This document shows positions 36,670 through 45,310 of a stretch of 64,000 bases of DNA, piece by piece. The stretch spans positions 1 through 64,000 of the forward strand of contig NZ_BAOG01000010.1 of NCBI RefSeq assembly GCF_000400365.1, written 5' to 3'. The notes beneath the pieces were generated by a model. It saw nothing but the letters and a program-made list of their open reading frames with translations, had not been told where the DNA came from and made no database searches. Position 1 is the first letter of the stretch. Each line of letters opens with the position of its first letter. Made by a program: the position numbers and the translations under genes. The DNA comes from Vibrio jasicida CAIM 1864 = LMG 25398. GTDB lineage: Bacteria; Pseudomonadota; Gammaproteobacteria; Enterobacterales; Vibrionaceae.

Positions 36670-38532
36670 ATGACTGAATCTTTGCTGCCAAACATCCTGC
36701 AATTTATTGGGCAAGTCGACCCATTCGACAAGATCCCAAAACCCGCTTTACGTGAACTCGCATCGCACGTGCAGATTACTTACCTTGGCAAAGGTGAAGT
36801 CATTGACCAATGCGTGACAGGCCAAGAGAAGTCGCTCTACATCATACGAACTGGCTCCATGGAGCAAAGAAAGTCCGATGGTGTGCTACGTGCAAAACTA
36901 GGGCCAGAAGACATCTTCGGCTTCACTTTTCTTGGCAGTCAAATCGACAGCACGAAAGGCTACCGTGCGATCGCGATTGAGAACTCACTGGTTTATGTGA
37001 TTCCCAACTCGGCCCTTAAAAAGCTGTTCGAAACCCACCCTGAATGTGCGGAGCACTTTGCTTCTCAGGCACAAGTTCGTTTGAAATCCGCGCTGGATGT
37101 GGTGTGGTCAAACAAAGAGAAAGGCTTGTTCATTCGCCGCGTTGGCGAGGTTGCCAGCGGCCGCGTTGCTGTGGTGACTGCCGACCAGTCGATTCAAACC
37201 GTTGCAAACGAGATGCTGACCAAATGCTCGCCATGCGCCGTGGTTTACGAGAACGACAAAATCGTCGGTTTGATTACTGACCGCGATATGACCAAGCGCG
37301 TTATCGCTCAAGGGGTAAGCACTGACCGCCCTATTTCTGAAGTGATGACACACGATCCGCAAACCATCAAACCGGATGATCTCGTCTTGCATGCCGCATC
37401 GATGATGATGCAGCACAATATTCGCAACCTGCCATTAGTGGAAAACAACAAGGTCGTCGGCGTGCTGACTACGACACATCTTGTGCAAAACCACCGTGTG
37501 CAGGCCATCTTCTTGATCGAGAAAATCAAATACGCAGGCAGCGTAAAATCCCTTTCGAGCTTTACCCCAGAGCGCCAAGCGATCTTTGAAGCGCTAGTTG
37601 ATGGGCACGTTTCACCAGAAGTCATCGGTAAAGTGATGACGATGATCATGGATGCTTACACGCGGCGCTTGATTCAAATCGCGATTGATAAACTTGGTCC
37701 GCCGCCATGTAAGTTCTCATGGATTGTGGCAGGCTCTCACGCTCGTAACGAAGTCCACATGTTGTCGGATCAAGACAGCGCGATTGTCCTTGCTGACCAC
37801 GCGACAGAGAACGACCGAATTTACTTTAAACACCTTGCTATGATCGTCAGTAACGACCTTGCGAGCTGCGATTACCCTTTATGTCCTGGCAAGTTTATGG
37901 CGGCAACGCCAAAGTGGTGCCAACCTCTTAACGTTTGGAAGAAGTACTACAAAAAATGGGTCGCCAACCCGGAGTACGAGCGCTTGCTAAACATCAGCGT
38001 GTTCTTGGAAATTCGTACCCTTTACGGCAATAAAGATTACGAAAGCATCTTGCGAGATGAGCTGCATACCAACATTCGCAGCAATCGTGAGTTTCTCTCC
38101 ATGCTTGTGAACGATGCGGTAAACACCAACCCACCGTTGGGCATCTTCAACAGTTTGGTTTTGGAGAAGTCAGGCGAGAACAAGAAGACGCTCGATGTGA
38201 AGAAATACGCCATCAATCTGATCATTGATTTGGCGCGCATTTACGGTTTGGCGGTTGAGTGTGATTTAACCGCTACCGACGAGCGTTTCAAAGCCGCGAA
38301 TGAAGCGGGCGTATTAAGTGAAGATGCGTACAAGAACATCCTTAACGCGTACCAGTTCATCTTGTCGTTCCGTTTTGGTCATCAGTTAGAGGCGCTGAAA
38401 CGTGGCGAAGAGCCAAATAACCACATCGATCCAAATACGTTCGGTAGCTTTGAACGCCAGCACCTGAAAGACGCCTTCCGTATTATTGCTGACTTGCAAG
38501 AAGCCGCGAAAGTGCGCTTTGGGAGCCGTTAA
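36670..38532 (+). CDS. cNMP-binding / CBS pair / DUF294 nucleotidyltransferase-like signalling protein
   Basis: 620 residues. N-terminal cyclic-nucleotide-binding-like domain (about 10-140), two CBS domains (about 160-285, with GLITDRDMTKRV and GVLTTTHL), a DUF294 nucleotidyltransferase-like domain (about 310-450, with GSHARNEVHMLSDQDSAIVL), and a DUF294_C domain to the end. Such proteins accompany SSS-family permeases (for example acetate permease loci) and are thought to modulate them. Its stop overlaps the next ATG (TAATG), so it is coupled to the exonuclease gene. An AT-rich half operator, TAATAATACAA, lies at 36634. Confidence 0.9.
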   Translation: MTESLLPNILQFIGQVDPFDKIPKPALRELASHVQITYLGKGEVIDQCVTGQEKSLYIIRTGSMEQRKSDGVLRAKLGPEDIFGFTFLGSQIDSTKGYRAIAIENSLVYVIPNSALKKLFETHPECAEHFASQAQVRLKSALDVVWSNKEKGLFIRRVGEVASGRVAVVTADQSIQTVANEMLTKCSPCAVVYENDKIVGLITDRDMTKRVIAQGVSTDRPISEVMTHDPQTIKPDDLVLHAASMMMQHNIRNLPLVENNKVVGVLTTTHLVQNHRVQAIFLIEKIKYAGSVKSLSSFTPERQAIFEALVDGHVSPEVIGKVMTMIMDAYTRRLIQIAIDKLGPPPCKFSWIVAGSHARNEVHMLSDQDSAIVLADHATENDRIYFKHLAMIVSNDLASCDYPLCPGKFMAATPKWCQPLNVWKKYYKKWVANPEYERLLNISVFLEIRTLYGNKDYESILRDELHTNIRSNREFLSMLVNDAVNTNPPLGIFNSLVLEKSGENKKTLDVKKYAINLIIDLARIYGLAVECDLTATDERFKAANEAGVLSEDAYKNILNAYQFILSFRFGHQLEALKRGEEPNNHIDPNTFGSFERQHLKDAFRIIADLQEAAKVRFGSR

Positions 38533-39248
38533 TGAAGCGAATCCTAGAACACTTTCATCCTTGCTCGCGCCTGAATCGAAAGCGCGAGCAATACGTGAAA
38601 CAGACAACCATGCCAGAGCACATCAAAGCGCTGGTTCAAACGCCACGTCTGGAAGCGGCGCAATTCGCACAAGACGCCAATTACATTGTGCTGGATTTGG
38701 AGACAACCGGCTTAGACAGCGAAGAAGATTTGATTTTGTCGATCGGTTGGGTAGACATTGCGAATGGCAAAGTGGATCTGGCCACCAGCCAGCACATGTA
38801 CATCAATAGTGATTCGCAAATCAAACCAGAAACCGCGGTGATCAACCATATTACGCCGCAAATGCTGTCCGAGGGCGTTTCTATCCATGATGCTATGCGA
38901 GCGTTTTTCCACGCCGCCAAAGGCAAGATCTTGGTCGCTCACGCTTGCGTGGTCGAAACCCAGTTCATCAATCAGTATCTACAGCGGGTGTTTAAACTCA
39001 GCGAACCGCCTTTGGTTTGGGTCGACACCATGTGTATTGAAAAGCATCTACAGAAAGCGATTAATCCTCGTGACGAAATTGATGTCACTCTCTCTGGTAC
39101 TCGCGCTCGCTATGGGCTGCCTGAGTACAACGGACACAATGCGTTAGCGGATGCGGTCGCGACGGCAGAGCTGTTGTTGGCACAAAAAACTCGCATTACT
39201 CCTCAAGGAAAAACCACCATCGGTACCCTTTATCGATTGAGTCTCTAA
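38532..39248 (+). CDS. DnaQ-like 3'-5' exonuclease
   Basis: 238 residues. The DEDD exonuclease motifs are present: VLDLETTGLD (Exo I, about 55-64), HACVVETQF (Exo II region, about 137-145), and HNALADAVATAEL (Exo III, about 199-211). It resembles the DNA polymerase III epsilon-type domain as a stand-alone protein. It starts within the stop of the DUF294 gene; this gene pair is a recurring neighbourhood in gamma-proteobacteria. The substrate is unknown. Confidence 0.88.
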   Translation: MKRILEHFHPCSRLNRKREQYVKQTTMPEHIKALVQTPRLEAAQFAQDANYIVLDLETTGLDSEEDLILSIGWVDIANGKVDLATSQHMYINSDSQIKPETAVINHITPQMLSEGVSIHDAMRAFFHAAKGKILVAHACVVETQFINQYLQRVFKLSEPPLVWVDTMCIEKHLQKAINPRDEIDVTLSGTRARYGLPEYNGHNALADAVATAELLLAQKTRITPQGKTTIGTLYRLSL

Positions 39249-39266
39249 CTCTCTAACCATTCCAAT

Positions 39267-40151
39267 ATGAAAAAATCTGATGTCTCTAGCGCCATCTTCC
39301 TTTTGGTGGCGGCGAACTTGGTCGCGTCCCTTTCCGACGTGTCCCTCAAAATGCTTAATGGCGAAGTACCCACTTTTCAATACGTCTTTATTCGCCAATT
39401 AATCAGTCTGGTGTTGCTGTTACCTCTTTGGCTTCGTTTGGATAAACGAGAACGTCAAATGGGATGCGATTGGATCACCTTCTGGCGCGCGCAATTGATT
39501 CTGATAGGCAGTGCCAGCGCTATGGTAGCAATCACGCATCTGCCATTGGCGACAGCGAATGCGATTTTCTATGTCGGCCCACTATTGGTGCTGCCGCTGT
39601 CGGTTATCTTCCTTAAAGAAAAGCCCTCCAAAGGAAAGATTTTCGGTACTTTGATTGGCTTTGGTGGCGTCTTAATTGTGCTTCGTCCCGAACATTTCCA
39701 TTGGGCTGCAATCATTGCTTTAGGCAGTGCGCTTGCCATCGGTGTGGGCAACATCCTTATTCGCCGGATGCCACAAGAGCAGCCTTTGGTGTGCACCTTG
39801 TTTTGGACAACGTTAATGACATTACCAGTCGCTTTATTGCTCGCCTACCCTCAATGGCAAGCCATTACTTGGCAACACCTGATGTGGATTGTCGCGATTA
39901 ACTTGTTTGTGCTTGCTTATCATGCCTTGGTGGTCAAAGCGTTTAAGCGTGCTCCGGCGAGCCAGATTGCACTGGCAGAGTATTCTGGGCTGGCATTTGT
40001 GACATTGTTTGGCGTGATGTGGTTTGATGAAATACCTGACCTGTTTACCGCGCTCGGGATCATCCTGATTGTGCTGCCGATGATGCCGCTCAATTGGCAA
40101 CGTTTATTGGGGAACAAGCGCCGAGCACCAGCAGCGCAAGAAGTGTCTTAA
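39267..40151 (+). CDS. EamA/DMT-family permease
   Basis: 294 residues, ten membrane segments in two EamA repeats (about 8-140 and 150-285). The LPLATANAIFYVGPLLVLPLS region is typical of drug/metabolite exporters. It lies 18 bases after the exonuclease gene and is followed by a strong terminator, so it closes a three-gene operon. The substrate is unknown. Confidence 0.87.
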   Translation: MKKSDVSSAIFLLVAANLVASLSDVSLKMLNGEVPTFQYVFIRQLISLVLLLPLWLRLDKRERQMGCDWITFWRAQLILIGSASAMVAITHLPLATANAIFYVGPLLVLPLSVIFLKEKPSKGKIFGTLIGFGGVLIVLRPEHFHWAAIIALGSALAIGVGNILIRRMPQEQPLVCTLFWTTLMTLPVALLLAYPQWQAITWQHLMWIVAINLFVLAYHALVVKAFKRAPASQIALAEYSGLAFVTLFGVMWFDEIPDLFTALGIILIVLPMMPLNWQRLLGNKRRAPAAQEVS

Positions 40152-40179
40152 TCGCTTTAAGCAATAAGTTAAATACTCA

Positions 40180-40206
40180 AGAGGAGCACAGCGCTCCTCT
40201 TTTTTA
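40180..40206 (+). terminator. terminator after the EamA gene
   Basis: AGAGGAGC/GCTCCTCT stem, five-base loop, then TTTTTT. Confidence 0.85.
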
Positions 40207-40255
40207 TTGTGCTTAAGCTATCTTGCGAATGTCTTTGCCGATGACCACTACCTCG

Positions 40256-41704
40256 TTAGTAATAGAGCTTAATGGTTTCGAGTTTGTATGGTGGATGAAG
40301 GTAAGGTTCGAGTTCGCTACGACGATTGTTGAGTCGTTCTAGCAACTTGTAGGCAATAAAATAATGGTTAATGTTGCTGACGTAACGTATCGGCTCAAGT
40401 CCAATGTATTGCCTCGTCACCACTTCGACATTGCCAAACCAGACATTGGGATCATACCCTTTCTCTTTGGCGATTCTTCTCATCTTCCTCATGTTACCTG
40501 GCCCTGCATTGTAGGCTGCTAGACAGAAGTAAATGATGTCGTTTTCGCTGATGTTGTCATCGTTAAAGAAATACTTCCGAAGATAATGCATGTACTTCAA
40601 ACCAGCGTGAATATTGGGTTCTTTCTCGTAGATATTAGAAATGTTGATGGCTCTGTCTCTCGCCGTAGTCGGCAAGATCTGCATGATGCCCACCGCCCCT
40701 TTGTGAGAAATGACGTTTTGGTTCAATCCGGATTCTTGAAAGCCCTGAGCCAGCATCAACAGGTGGTTGAATTGATACTCCTGAGAATACGCGTAGAAGA
40801 TATCTAGCAATTCTTTAGAACGAACTGCATTGTCTCGGTTAAGGAACTTTCTTAACCATTTGTCGTTTTCGAGATACCTTTCATTGACCACATTGCCGAA
40901 CAAAGTTCCTATCCGAACTTCCTTGATGAACTTGTTCACCGCCTCTTCTAGCTGAGGCGAATCTTGTCGTATTCCCCAGCCAATCTGTGCATTTTCCCTG
41001 ATGGTGATTTGATTGTGGAACGCCACGCCGGGAAAGATATTCCCCCACATCCCCGTCTTGTGTCGGTCGAGTACGGTGATATCGATAATGCCCGCACTGA
41101 CCATTTCGAGAACCTCATAATCTTGCATGATCTCATCAAGAAACAAGATATTAATCAGCGGCTTGTTTTGTATCGTGAAGTAGTTATTTACCTTGGTTAG
41201 GCTCTTATGGTAACTCGAGCTTTCTCTCACCCAAACATCCAGTCCACTCAAATCATCCACGGTTTTGATGTCCGAGTATCTGGTGTTGGTAGCAATGATT
41301 TCTGAGACGTTTTCTCGTACCGGATCGCTAAACGCAATCTGCTCTTTGCGCTCATTGGTAATGGTTAGATTCGCAACTATGACGTCACCATAACCGGCAA
41401 TCAATTTGGGGATGAGTTCGTTTCTTGCGACCGGAATAACCTGAATGTTGATCGCCTTTTTGTTCTTCCTTAAATAGCGTTCAAATTCATAAATAAGCTC
41501 AGAGATAATGCCTTTCGGCTTACCATTTTGGATGTAGTAAAAACCCAGATCAGCAGACACCAAAATACGAACGGCTTTCTTTTCCTTTAGGGTATCTAAG
41601 TCCCCCACGTAGGGGGCAGACTTTAAAGGAGAGAGTTCCAATGCGGCACTGGTATGAGAGAAAGACCAAAGACACAGGACGATGCAAAGTATTTTTCCCA
41701 CCAT
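40256..41704 (-). CDS. MltF-like lytic transglycosylase with solute-binding domain
   Basis: About 482 residues from the start at 41704 (MVGKILCIV), where a signal peptide begins; an upstream frame to 41746 exists. An SBP_bac_3-type domain (about 35-270; RILVSADLGFYY, ANLTITNERKEQIAFSDPV) precedes an SLT domain (about 310-430) with the catalytic Glu in GFQESGLNQN and GAVGIMQILP. It cuts peptidoglycan glycan strands in the periplasm. Its place in the alginate locus may be incidental; a sensor role for the binding domain is possible but unproven. Confidence 0.88.
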   Translation of the reverse strand: MVGKILCIVLCLWSFSHTSAALELSPLKSAPYVGDLDTLKEKKAVRILVSADLGFYYIQNGKPKGIISELIYEFERYLRKNKKAINIQVIPVARNELIPKLIAGYGDVIVANLTITNERKEQIAFSDPVRENVSEIIATNTRYSDIKTVDDLSGLDVWVRESSSYHKSLTKVNNYFTIQNKPLINILFLDEIMQDYEVLEMVSAGIIDITVLDRHKTGMWGNIFPGVAFHNQITIRENAQIGWGIRQDSPQLEEAVNKFIKEVRIGTLFGNVVNERYLENDKWLRKFLNRDNAVRSKELLDIFYAYSQEYQFNHLLMLAQGFQESGLNQNVISHKGAVGIMQILPTTARDRAINISNIYEKEPNIHAGLKYMHYLRKYFFNDDNISENDIIYFCLAAYNAGPGNMRKMRRIAKEKGYDPNVWFGNVEVVTRQYIGLEPIRYVSNINHYFIAYKLLERLNNRRSELEPYLHPPYKLETIKLYY

Positions 41705-41795
41705 GAGCTTATCCGTTCGCCAAATCATTAATGATAATTTTAGCAATAAAAGCTCAAGGGCATGTCTTAGGTCTGAGCCTGCCCTTGTTCGAGAA

Positions 41796-41827
41796 ATAAA
41801 AATAGCCCGCTTCGGGGGCGGGCTATT
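41796..41827 (-). terminator. terminator of the KdgM porin gene
   Basis: AATAGCCCGC/GCGGGCTATT 10-bp stem, with the A-rich flank giving a U-tract on the minus strand. Confidence 0.85.
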
Positions 41828-41858
41828 GGAAAGAATCTTAATTTATTTATGGCTTGGA

Positions 41859-42575
41859 TTAGAAGCTGTATGTTACACCGACACGGCTACGTAGCTGACG
41901 TGATGAGCTGTCATCACAAGAGCTGTTACATTGAACGTTACCGAATTCTACGTATGGACGCCAATCCCAACCTTTCTCTTTGTAGCCTAGTTTAAAGTTG
42001 TAGTCCCATTCGTACTTACCATCGCGGTTACCTAGCTTCCACTCATCGCTGAAGAAATCTTCTTTGTAGTTTGCTTCAAAACCAAATTGCCAAGCGTTCC
42101 AGTTGTAATCGATGTTACCCGTGATTTTACTCGCGTTCAGTGAATCGTGTTGTTTGCCGTCTAGACCTGTTGATGTTTTACCAGATGCGTAGTTGCGGAA
42201 CTCGTGACGGTAGCGAAGCTTGGTTGTGATACCAGAATCGAATTTGTATTGAACACGAACTTGTGGTTTGTACGTTACGGCTTCGTCACCAAAGGTAATT
42301 GGCATCGATGTGGTTACACGCCAGTTGTTATCAAATTTGAAGTGGTAACCGTATTCGAATTCGCTATCACCACGCTGAAGCTCACTCAAGTTGCCTGTGT
42401 GCTTCATCTCTACGCCGTAGTAATGGTTACCTGTGCTGCCACCAATTTTGATACGACCTGCCCACTGCTCTGAATCGTGTTTGTATTCTTCACGGAAGTC
42501 TAGTGACGCGGCTGAAATGCTACCTGCAAAAAGGGTTGTCGCGATCGCTAAAGCAATTTGTTTTTTAGAAGTCAT
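41859..42575 (-). CDS. KdgM/NanC-type oligoalginate porin
   Basis: 238 residues with a signal peptide (ending GSISAA, about 1-23). The rest alternates beta strands rich in aromatic residues (SLDFREEYKHDSEQWAGRIKIG...) and ends RVGVTYSF with the terminal Phe of outer-membrane beta-barrels. KdgM-family monomeric porins carry acidic oligosaccharides; in Vibrio alginate clusters they (KdgM/KdgN) admit oligoalginate. A cysteine pair, CNSSCDD, near residue 217-222 lies in an external loop. It shares orientation with the lyase upstream (71-base gap). Confidence 0.92.
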   Translation of the reverse strand: MTSKKQIALAIATTLFAGSISAASLDFREEYKHDSEQWAGRIKIGGSTGNHYYGVEMKHTGNLSELQRGDSEFEYGYHFKFDNNWRVTTSMPITFGDEAVTYKPQVRVQYKFDSGITTKLRYRHEFRNYASGKTSTGLDGKQHDSLNASKITGNIDYNWNAWQFGFEANYKEDFFSDEWKLGNRDGKYEWDYNFKLGYKEKGWDWRPYVEFGNVQCNSSCDDSSSRQLRSRVGVTYSF

Positions 42576-42646
42576 AGTAATGTTCCACTGTAAATAAATT
42601 GTATTTCAAAGTGGCGACGCGCATACACGCCGCCCTTTTTAGGGTT

Positions 42647-43906
42647 TTATTGTTTTGGGTAAAGCAATTCGATATCGCGCTGAGCCCAAACTTCTGCCAA
42701 GTTCTTCTTCACTGTGAAGCGGCTAAAGTCAGTTTCGGTTGCCAGTTTCACCCACTCAGGTTTCTCCATCGCCACACCTGCTTTTAGATAAATCGGTGTC
42801 ATGCGCTCTACGCGGCGTGGATTGTCTTTCGCGGTGTATGGCCAGTCAGACGCAGGATCTTGATAAGTCGCCATTAGCTGAATACCTTGCGCTAATGAGC
42901 CACCTTTCTTGTTTTGGTAGTGCCATAGGTCGATGCCCACTTTGTCACCGATTTGAGCTATGCCGACCAATGGATCTAAGCTGAAGTAGTGGTAGTGGTA
43001 TGCACGAGTACGTTCGATTTCATGAGGTTGAGAGCCGTCTTTTTCGAACTGAGTGTCTACACGCATCTTGCCTTTTTGAACCATCTGTTTTGCGAGAGGC
43101 TCATTACCTAAGAAGTAAGCAATACTGGCGACTTGAAAGTCATACCAAGTACCGTGGTTGTTTGCCGCAGCAGCTTCGCCTTTCGGGCCACCTGATAGAT
43201 CGTCAACAATCAACCAATCTAAGTATTCGCCGTACCATTGTGTAATTTGCTGTTCGTCTTTATCCGTCCAAGCAGGAGAAAGCGAAAGGATGGCGATCGA
43301 ATCCAGCATGCGGTCTGCTAGAGTACGCGTATCAATAATGCCGCCACGACGACCTTCTGCTCGACCAGGTACACCCTGACCGTAATTCACGTTCGGGTTC
43401 ATCTTAGTTTCATCATTCATGAACCAAGTACGAACGTATTCGATACCTTGTTTGGCGTATTTCTCGTCTTGGCTGAAGTAATAAGCCAATGCCAATGCAC
43501 GAACAGAACGAGTGAAGTGACCAATACGTTTAGAATCTGTTTCAGCTGTTTTGGAGGCTGGGTTGGTTTTGCCATCGTGACGAACCCAAGGAAGGCCATC
43601 TTCTTTCGATTCATCTGGCCACCAGTACGGGCTGATGCTCATGTAATCGTTTTTGCTACCGCTTGGTGGCGTCATACCTTTCGCCGTTACCGTAAACGGG
43701 CCATCTTTCATCGCCAGTTCTGCTTCTTCAATCAGACGGTCGTACGCGTCTTTCATTGAATCGCTCGCTTTATCTGACTGTAAAACAGCGCGGTTTTGTT
43801 CAAGCGTTGCTTCATCAAGGAACACAAAGTCTGCAGCAAGAGTGTTAGCACTAAAAAGAATGGCGCTGAGGCAGGTTGCTAGATGTAGAGGTCGTAGGGG
43901 TTTCAT
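42647..43906 (-). CDS. periplasmic alginate lyase of the Alginate_lyase (PF05426) fold, PL38/PL5-like
   Basis: 419 residues with a signal peptide (ending TLAA, about residue 25). The protein is helical, with the motifs YWWPDES (94-100), DSKRIGHFTRSVRALALAY (124-142), NNHGTWYDFQ (249-258) and ERTRAYHYHYFSL (298-310). The NNH and YHYHYF positions fit the catalytic Asn/His/Tyr set of the alpha/alpha-barrel lyases. The length and the 'SPYWWPD' opening suggest PL38 rather than the shorter PL5. It should depolymerise mannuronate-rich or mixed alginate in the periplasm. Operator half site at 43989. Confidence 0.85.
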   Translation of the reverse strand: MKPLRPLHLATCLSAILFSANTLAADFVFLDEATLEQNRAVLQSDKASDSMKDAYDRLIEEAELAMKDGPFTVTAKGMTPPSGSKNDYMSISPYWWPDESKEDGLPWVRHDGKTNPASKTAETDSKRIGHFTRSVRALALAYYFSQDEKYAKQGIEYVRTWFMNDETKMNPNVNYGQGVPGRAEGRRGGIIDTRTLADRMLDSIAILSLSPAWTDKDEQQITQWYGEYLDWLIVDDLSGGPKGEAAAANNHGTWYDFQVASIAYFLGNEPLAKQMVQKGKMRVDTQFEKDGSQPHEIERTRAYHYHYFSLDPLVGIAQIGDKVGIDLWHYQNKKGGSLAQGIQLMATYQDPASDWPYTAKDNPRRVERMTPIYLKAGVAMEKPEWVKLATETDFSRFTVKKNLAEVWAQRDIELLYPKQ

Positions 43907-43988
43907 TATTACCGGCCTTATATCTTGAGTTAAAATACTACAAATATAGTACCTAGCCGATGTTGAGCGTTCTGTGAATTAGATCTAA

Positions 43989-43999
43989 TTGTATGATTT
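43989..43999. promoter_or_regulatory. half operator TTGTATGATTT before the PL38-like gene
   Basis: 83 bases upstream of the start codon. AAATACTACAA at 43933-43943 and a TGTGAATTAGATCTAA CRP-like half site at 43973 are close by. Confidence 0.4.
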
Positions 44000-44155
44000 A
44001 TCCACGCTATCAAACTTTGTTACAACCACCAAAGTTGACATTAACTTATTGATATTAAATATATTACCGATATTTACGGCTCATTAATTGTCTTAATATT
44101 TAGGCTAAAAATGTGCTCTACCGCATATTTTTGCACCAAATGAGTTCATTTTTAT

Positions 44156-44166
44156 TTGTCATACAA
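44156..44166. promoter_or_regulatory. perfect TTGTCATACAA operator
   Basis: In ATTTGTCATACAATATAAT, 250 bases upstream of the PL38-like gene, just after the stop of a possible small membrane ORF. Confidence 0.55.
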
Positions 44167-44176
44167 TATAATCATT

Positions 44177-44458
44177 TCAAGTTTTTGAGACACAGAACAT
44201 CAAATTGCTATTGACGCGCTCTTTTTCGCTCTGTCCTTTTCTGTATAGAGTCCAATAACAGGTTAAGCATCGCTTGGTTATAGAGACGAAATGAGAAAGG
44301 CCGAGGCTATATAAGCAGAGGTCACTTATGTCAGGCTGAGACATAAGCGGATAGAAGAAATAAGTAAGCAGAAGAAATAGCAAATAGAAGCAAAGTACAG
44401 CGAACAAGATGGATGCGACCAGTGAAACTTTCAACATTGAAGAATACTGTTTTGTCAT
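44177..44458 (-). CDS. possible small membrane protein
   Basis: 93 residues from the ATG at 44458 (MTKQYSSMLKV). One strong hydrophobic segment (about 8-35), a second weaker one, and four cysteines in the C-terminal half. GAG lies about 6-8 bases upstream. No family was recognised. It occupies part of the long gap between the PL38-like gene and the second symporter. It could be a gene remnant. Confidence 0.35.
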   Translation of the reverse strand: MTKQYSSMLKVSLVASILFAVLCFYLLFLLLTYFFYPLMSQPDISDLCLYSLGLSHFVSITKRCLTCYWTLYRKGQSEKERVNSNLMFCVSKT

Positions 44459-44687
44459 CCTTACTCGCTGTTGCTCAAGTCTTGATGGTTCTAAGCAGCT
44501 TGTTGTTGCTTCCAACGGTTGTAGTTCTCATTGGACTTAAATGGCTGTAGCGGTTTGTCTTTTGTAACAGACACTTATAGAAACAAATCAACAAGCTGGT
44601 TTCGCTATCAACAGATAGCAAGGAAAACGCTTAATTGGTTATGAATAGTTTATTTTTAGGAGCCGTTAATTAATTGGGAAGTCTTTA

Positions 44688-44752
44688 ATACCAATCGGCA
44701 TAGGTAAAACGCCGAGATCGAGCAGACGAGGATGTTTTGTGTCGATTGGTAT
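44688..44752. repeat. 65-bp palindromic repeat unit
   Basis: ATACCAATCG (44688-44697) and CGATTGGTAT (44743-44752) form perfect 10-base inverted ends around a 45-base core. It resembles the short ATACCAAT...ATTGGTAT intergenic repeats common in Vibrio and relatives. Confidence 0.55.
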
Positions 44753-44812
44753 AGTTGCTCCCATATCATAACAACACTTTACAGAGCCTAGCTTTGTTGA
44801 ACTTTGCAATGA

Positions 44813-44996
44813 TTGTCGAAGATCTTACAGCGTAACGTGCTTAGCAGCGATGAGAGATATACCCCTCGAGTATCTTTCAGCTACATCCAGAACCTCGTTT
44901 CACTGTTCTATTGCAATCCAACAGAGCCCTTGGCTCAGACGGTATCAATACCGTTTTTCGCCCACGCATTACAGGCATGTCGTGGGCGTTTTTTTA
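44813..44996 (+). ncRNA. candidate small RNA with two 3' hairpins
   Basis: A gene-free stretch ends with two consecutive hairpins: ACGGTAT-CA-ATACCGT followed by TTTTT (about 44939-44959), then CGCCCACG...CGTGGGCG followed by TTTTTTT (about 44960-44996). The second is a textbook Rho-independent terminator with no protein gene before it on this strand. The 5' end is not visible; the coordinate given is a guess. Confidence 0.35.
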
Positions 44997-45184
44997 TCTG
45001 CAATAGTCATACAAATCTGACAATAGTTCACACCTTCTTACTCCGTTATAGCCCTTATTATCTAAGGCTATAAACGCTATTGAACCAATCGAGTGCATGC
45101 CAAAGCCATTGATAACTTGTCGTGATATTGACTTGGTGCACCCTTCCCTTTTTGAGTGCAATGTCAATATCCGATCATGATCAC

Positions 45185-45195
45185 TTGTATGATTA
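45185..45195. promoter_or_regulatory. distal half operator, second symporter
   Basis: TTGTATGATTA, 54 bases upstream of the perfect site at 45239 (start to start). Confidence 0.4.
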
Positions 45196-45238
45196 TTGAA
45201 ATGACACATTCCGGATCATTCGTCACGCTTTTGAGTTA

Positions 45239-45249
45239 TTGTACTACAA
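45239..45249. promoter_or_regulatory. symporter operator TTGTACTACAA
   Basis: In TTATTGTACTACAAATAA, ending 61 bases before the symporter start codon. Confidence 0.7.
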
Positions 45250-45310
45250 ATAAGCAAACTGATAGTTAGTATTGCCTCAAGACATTAAATAACGATCAAA
45301 AGGTCTAAAG

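Noticed and set aside
44813..45073. 86-codon plus-strand ORF
   Set aside because: It reads through two hairpins and a terminator and has no start signal; a small RNA fits better.
45170..45187. GATCATGATC palindrome as a CRP site before the second symporter
   Set aside because: Only part of the TGTGA/TCACA arms matches; too weak by eye.
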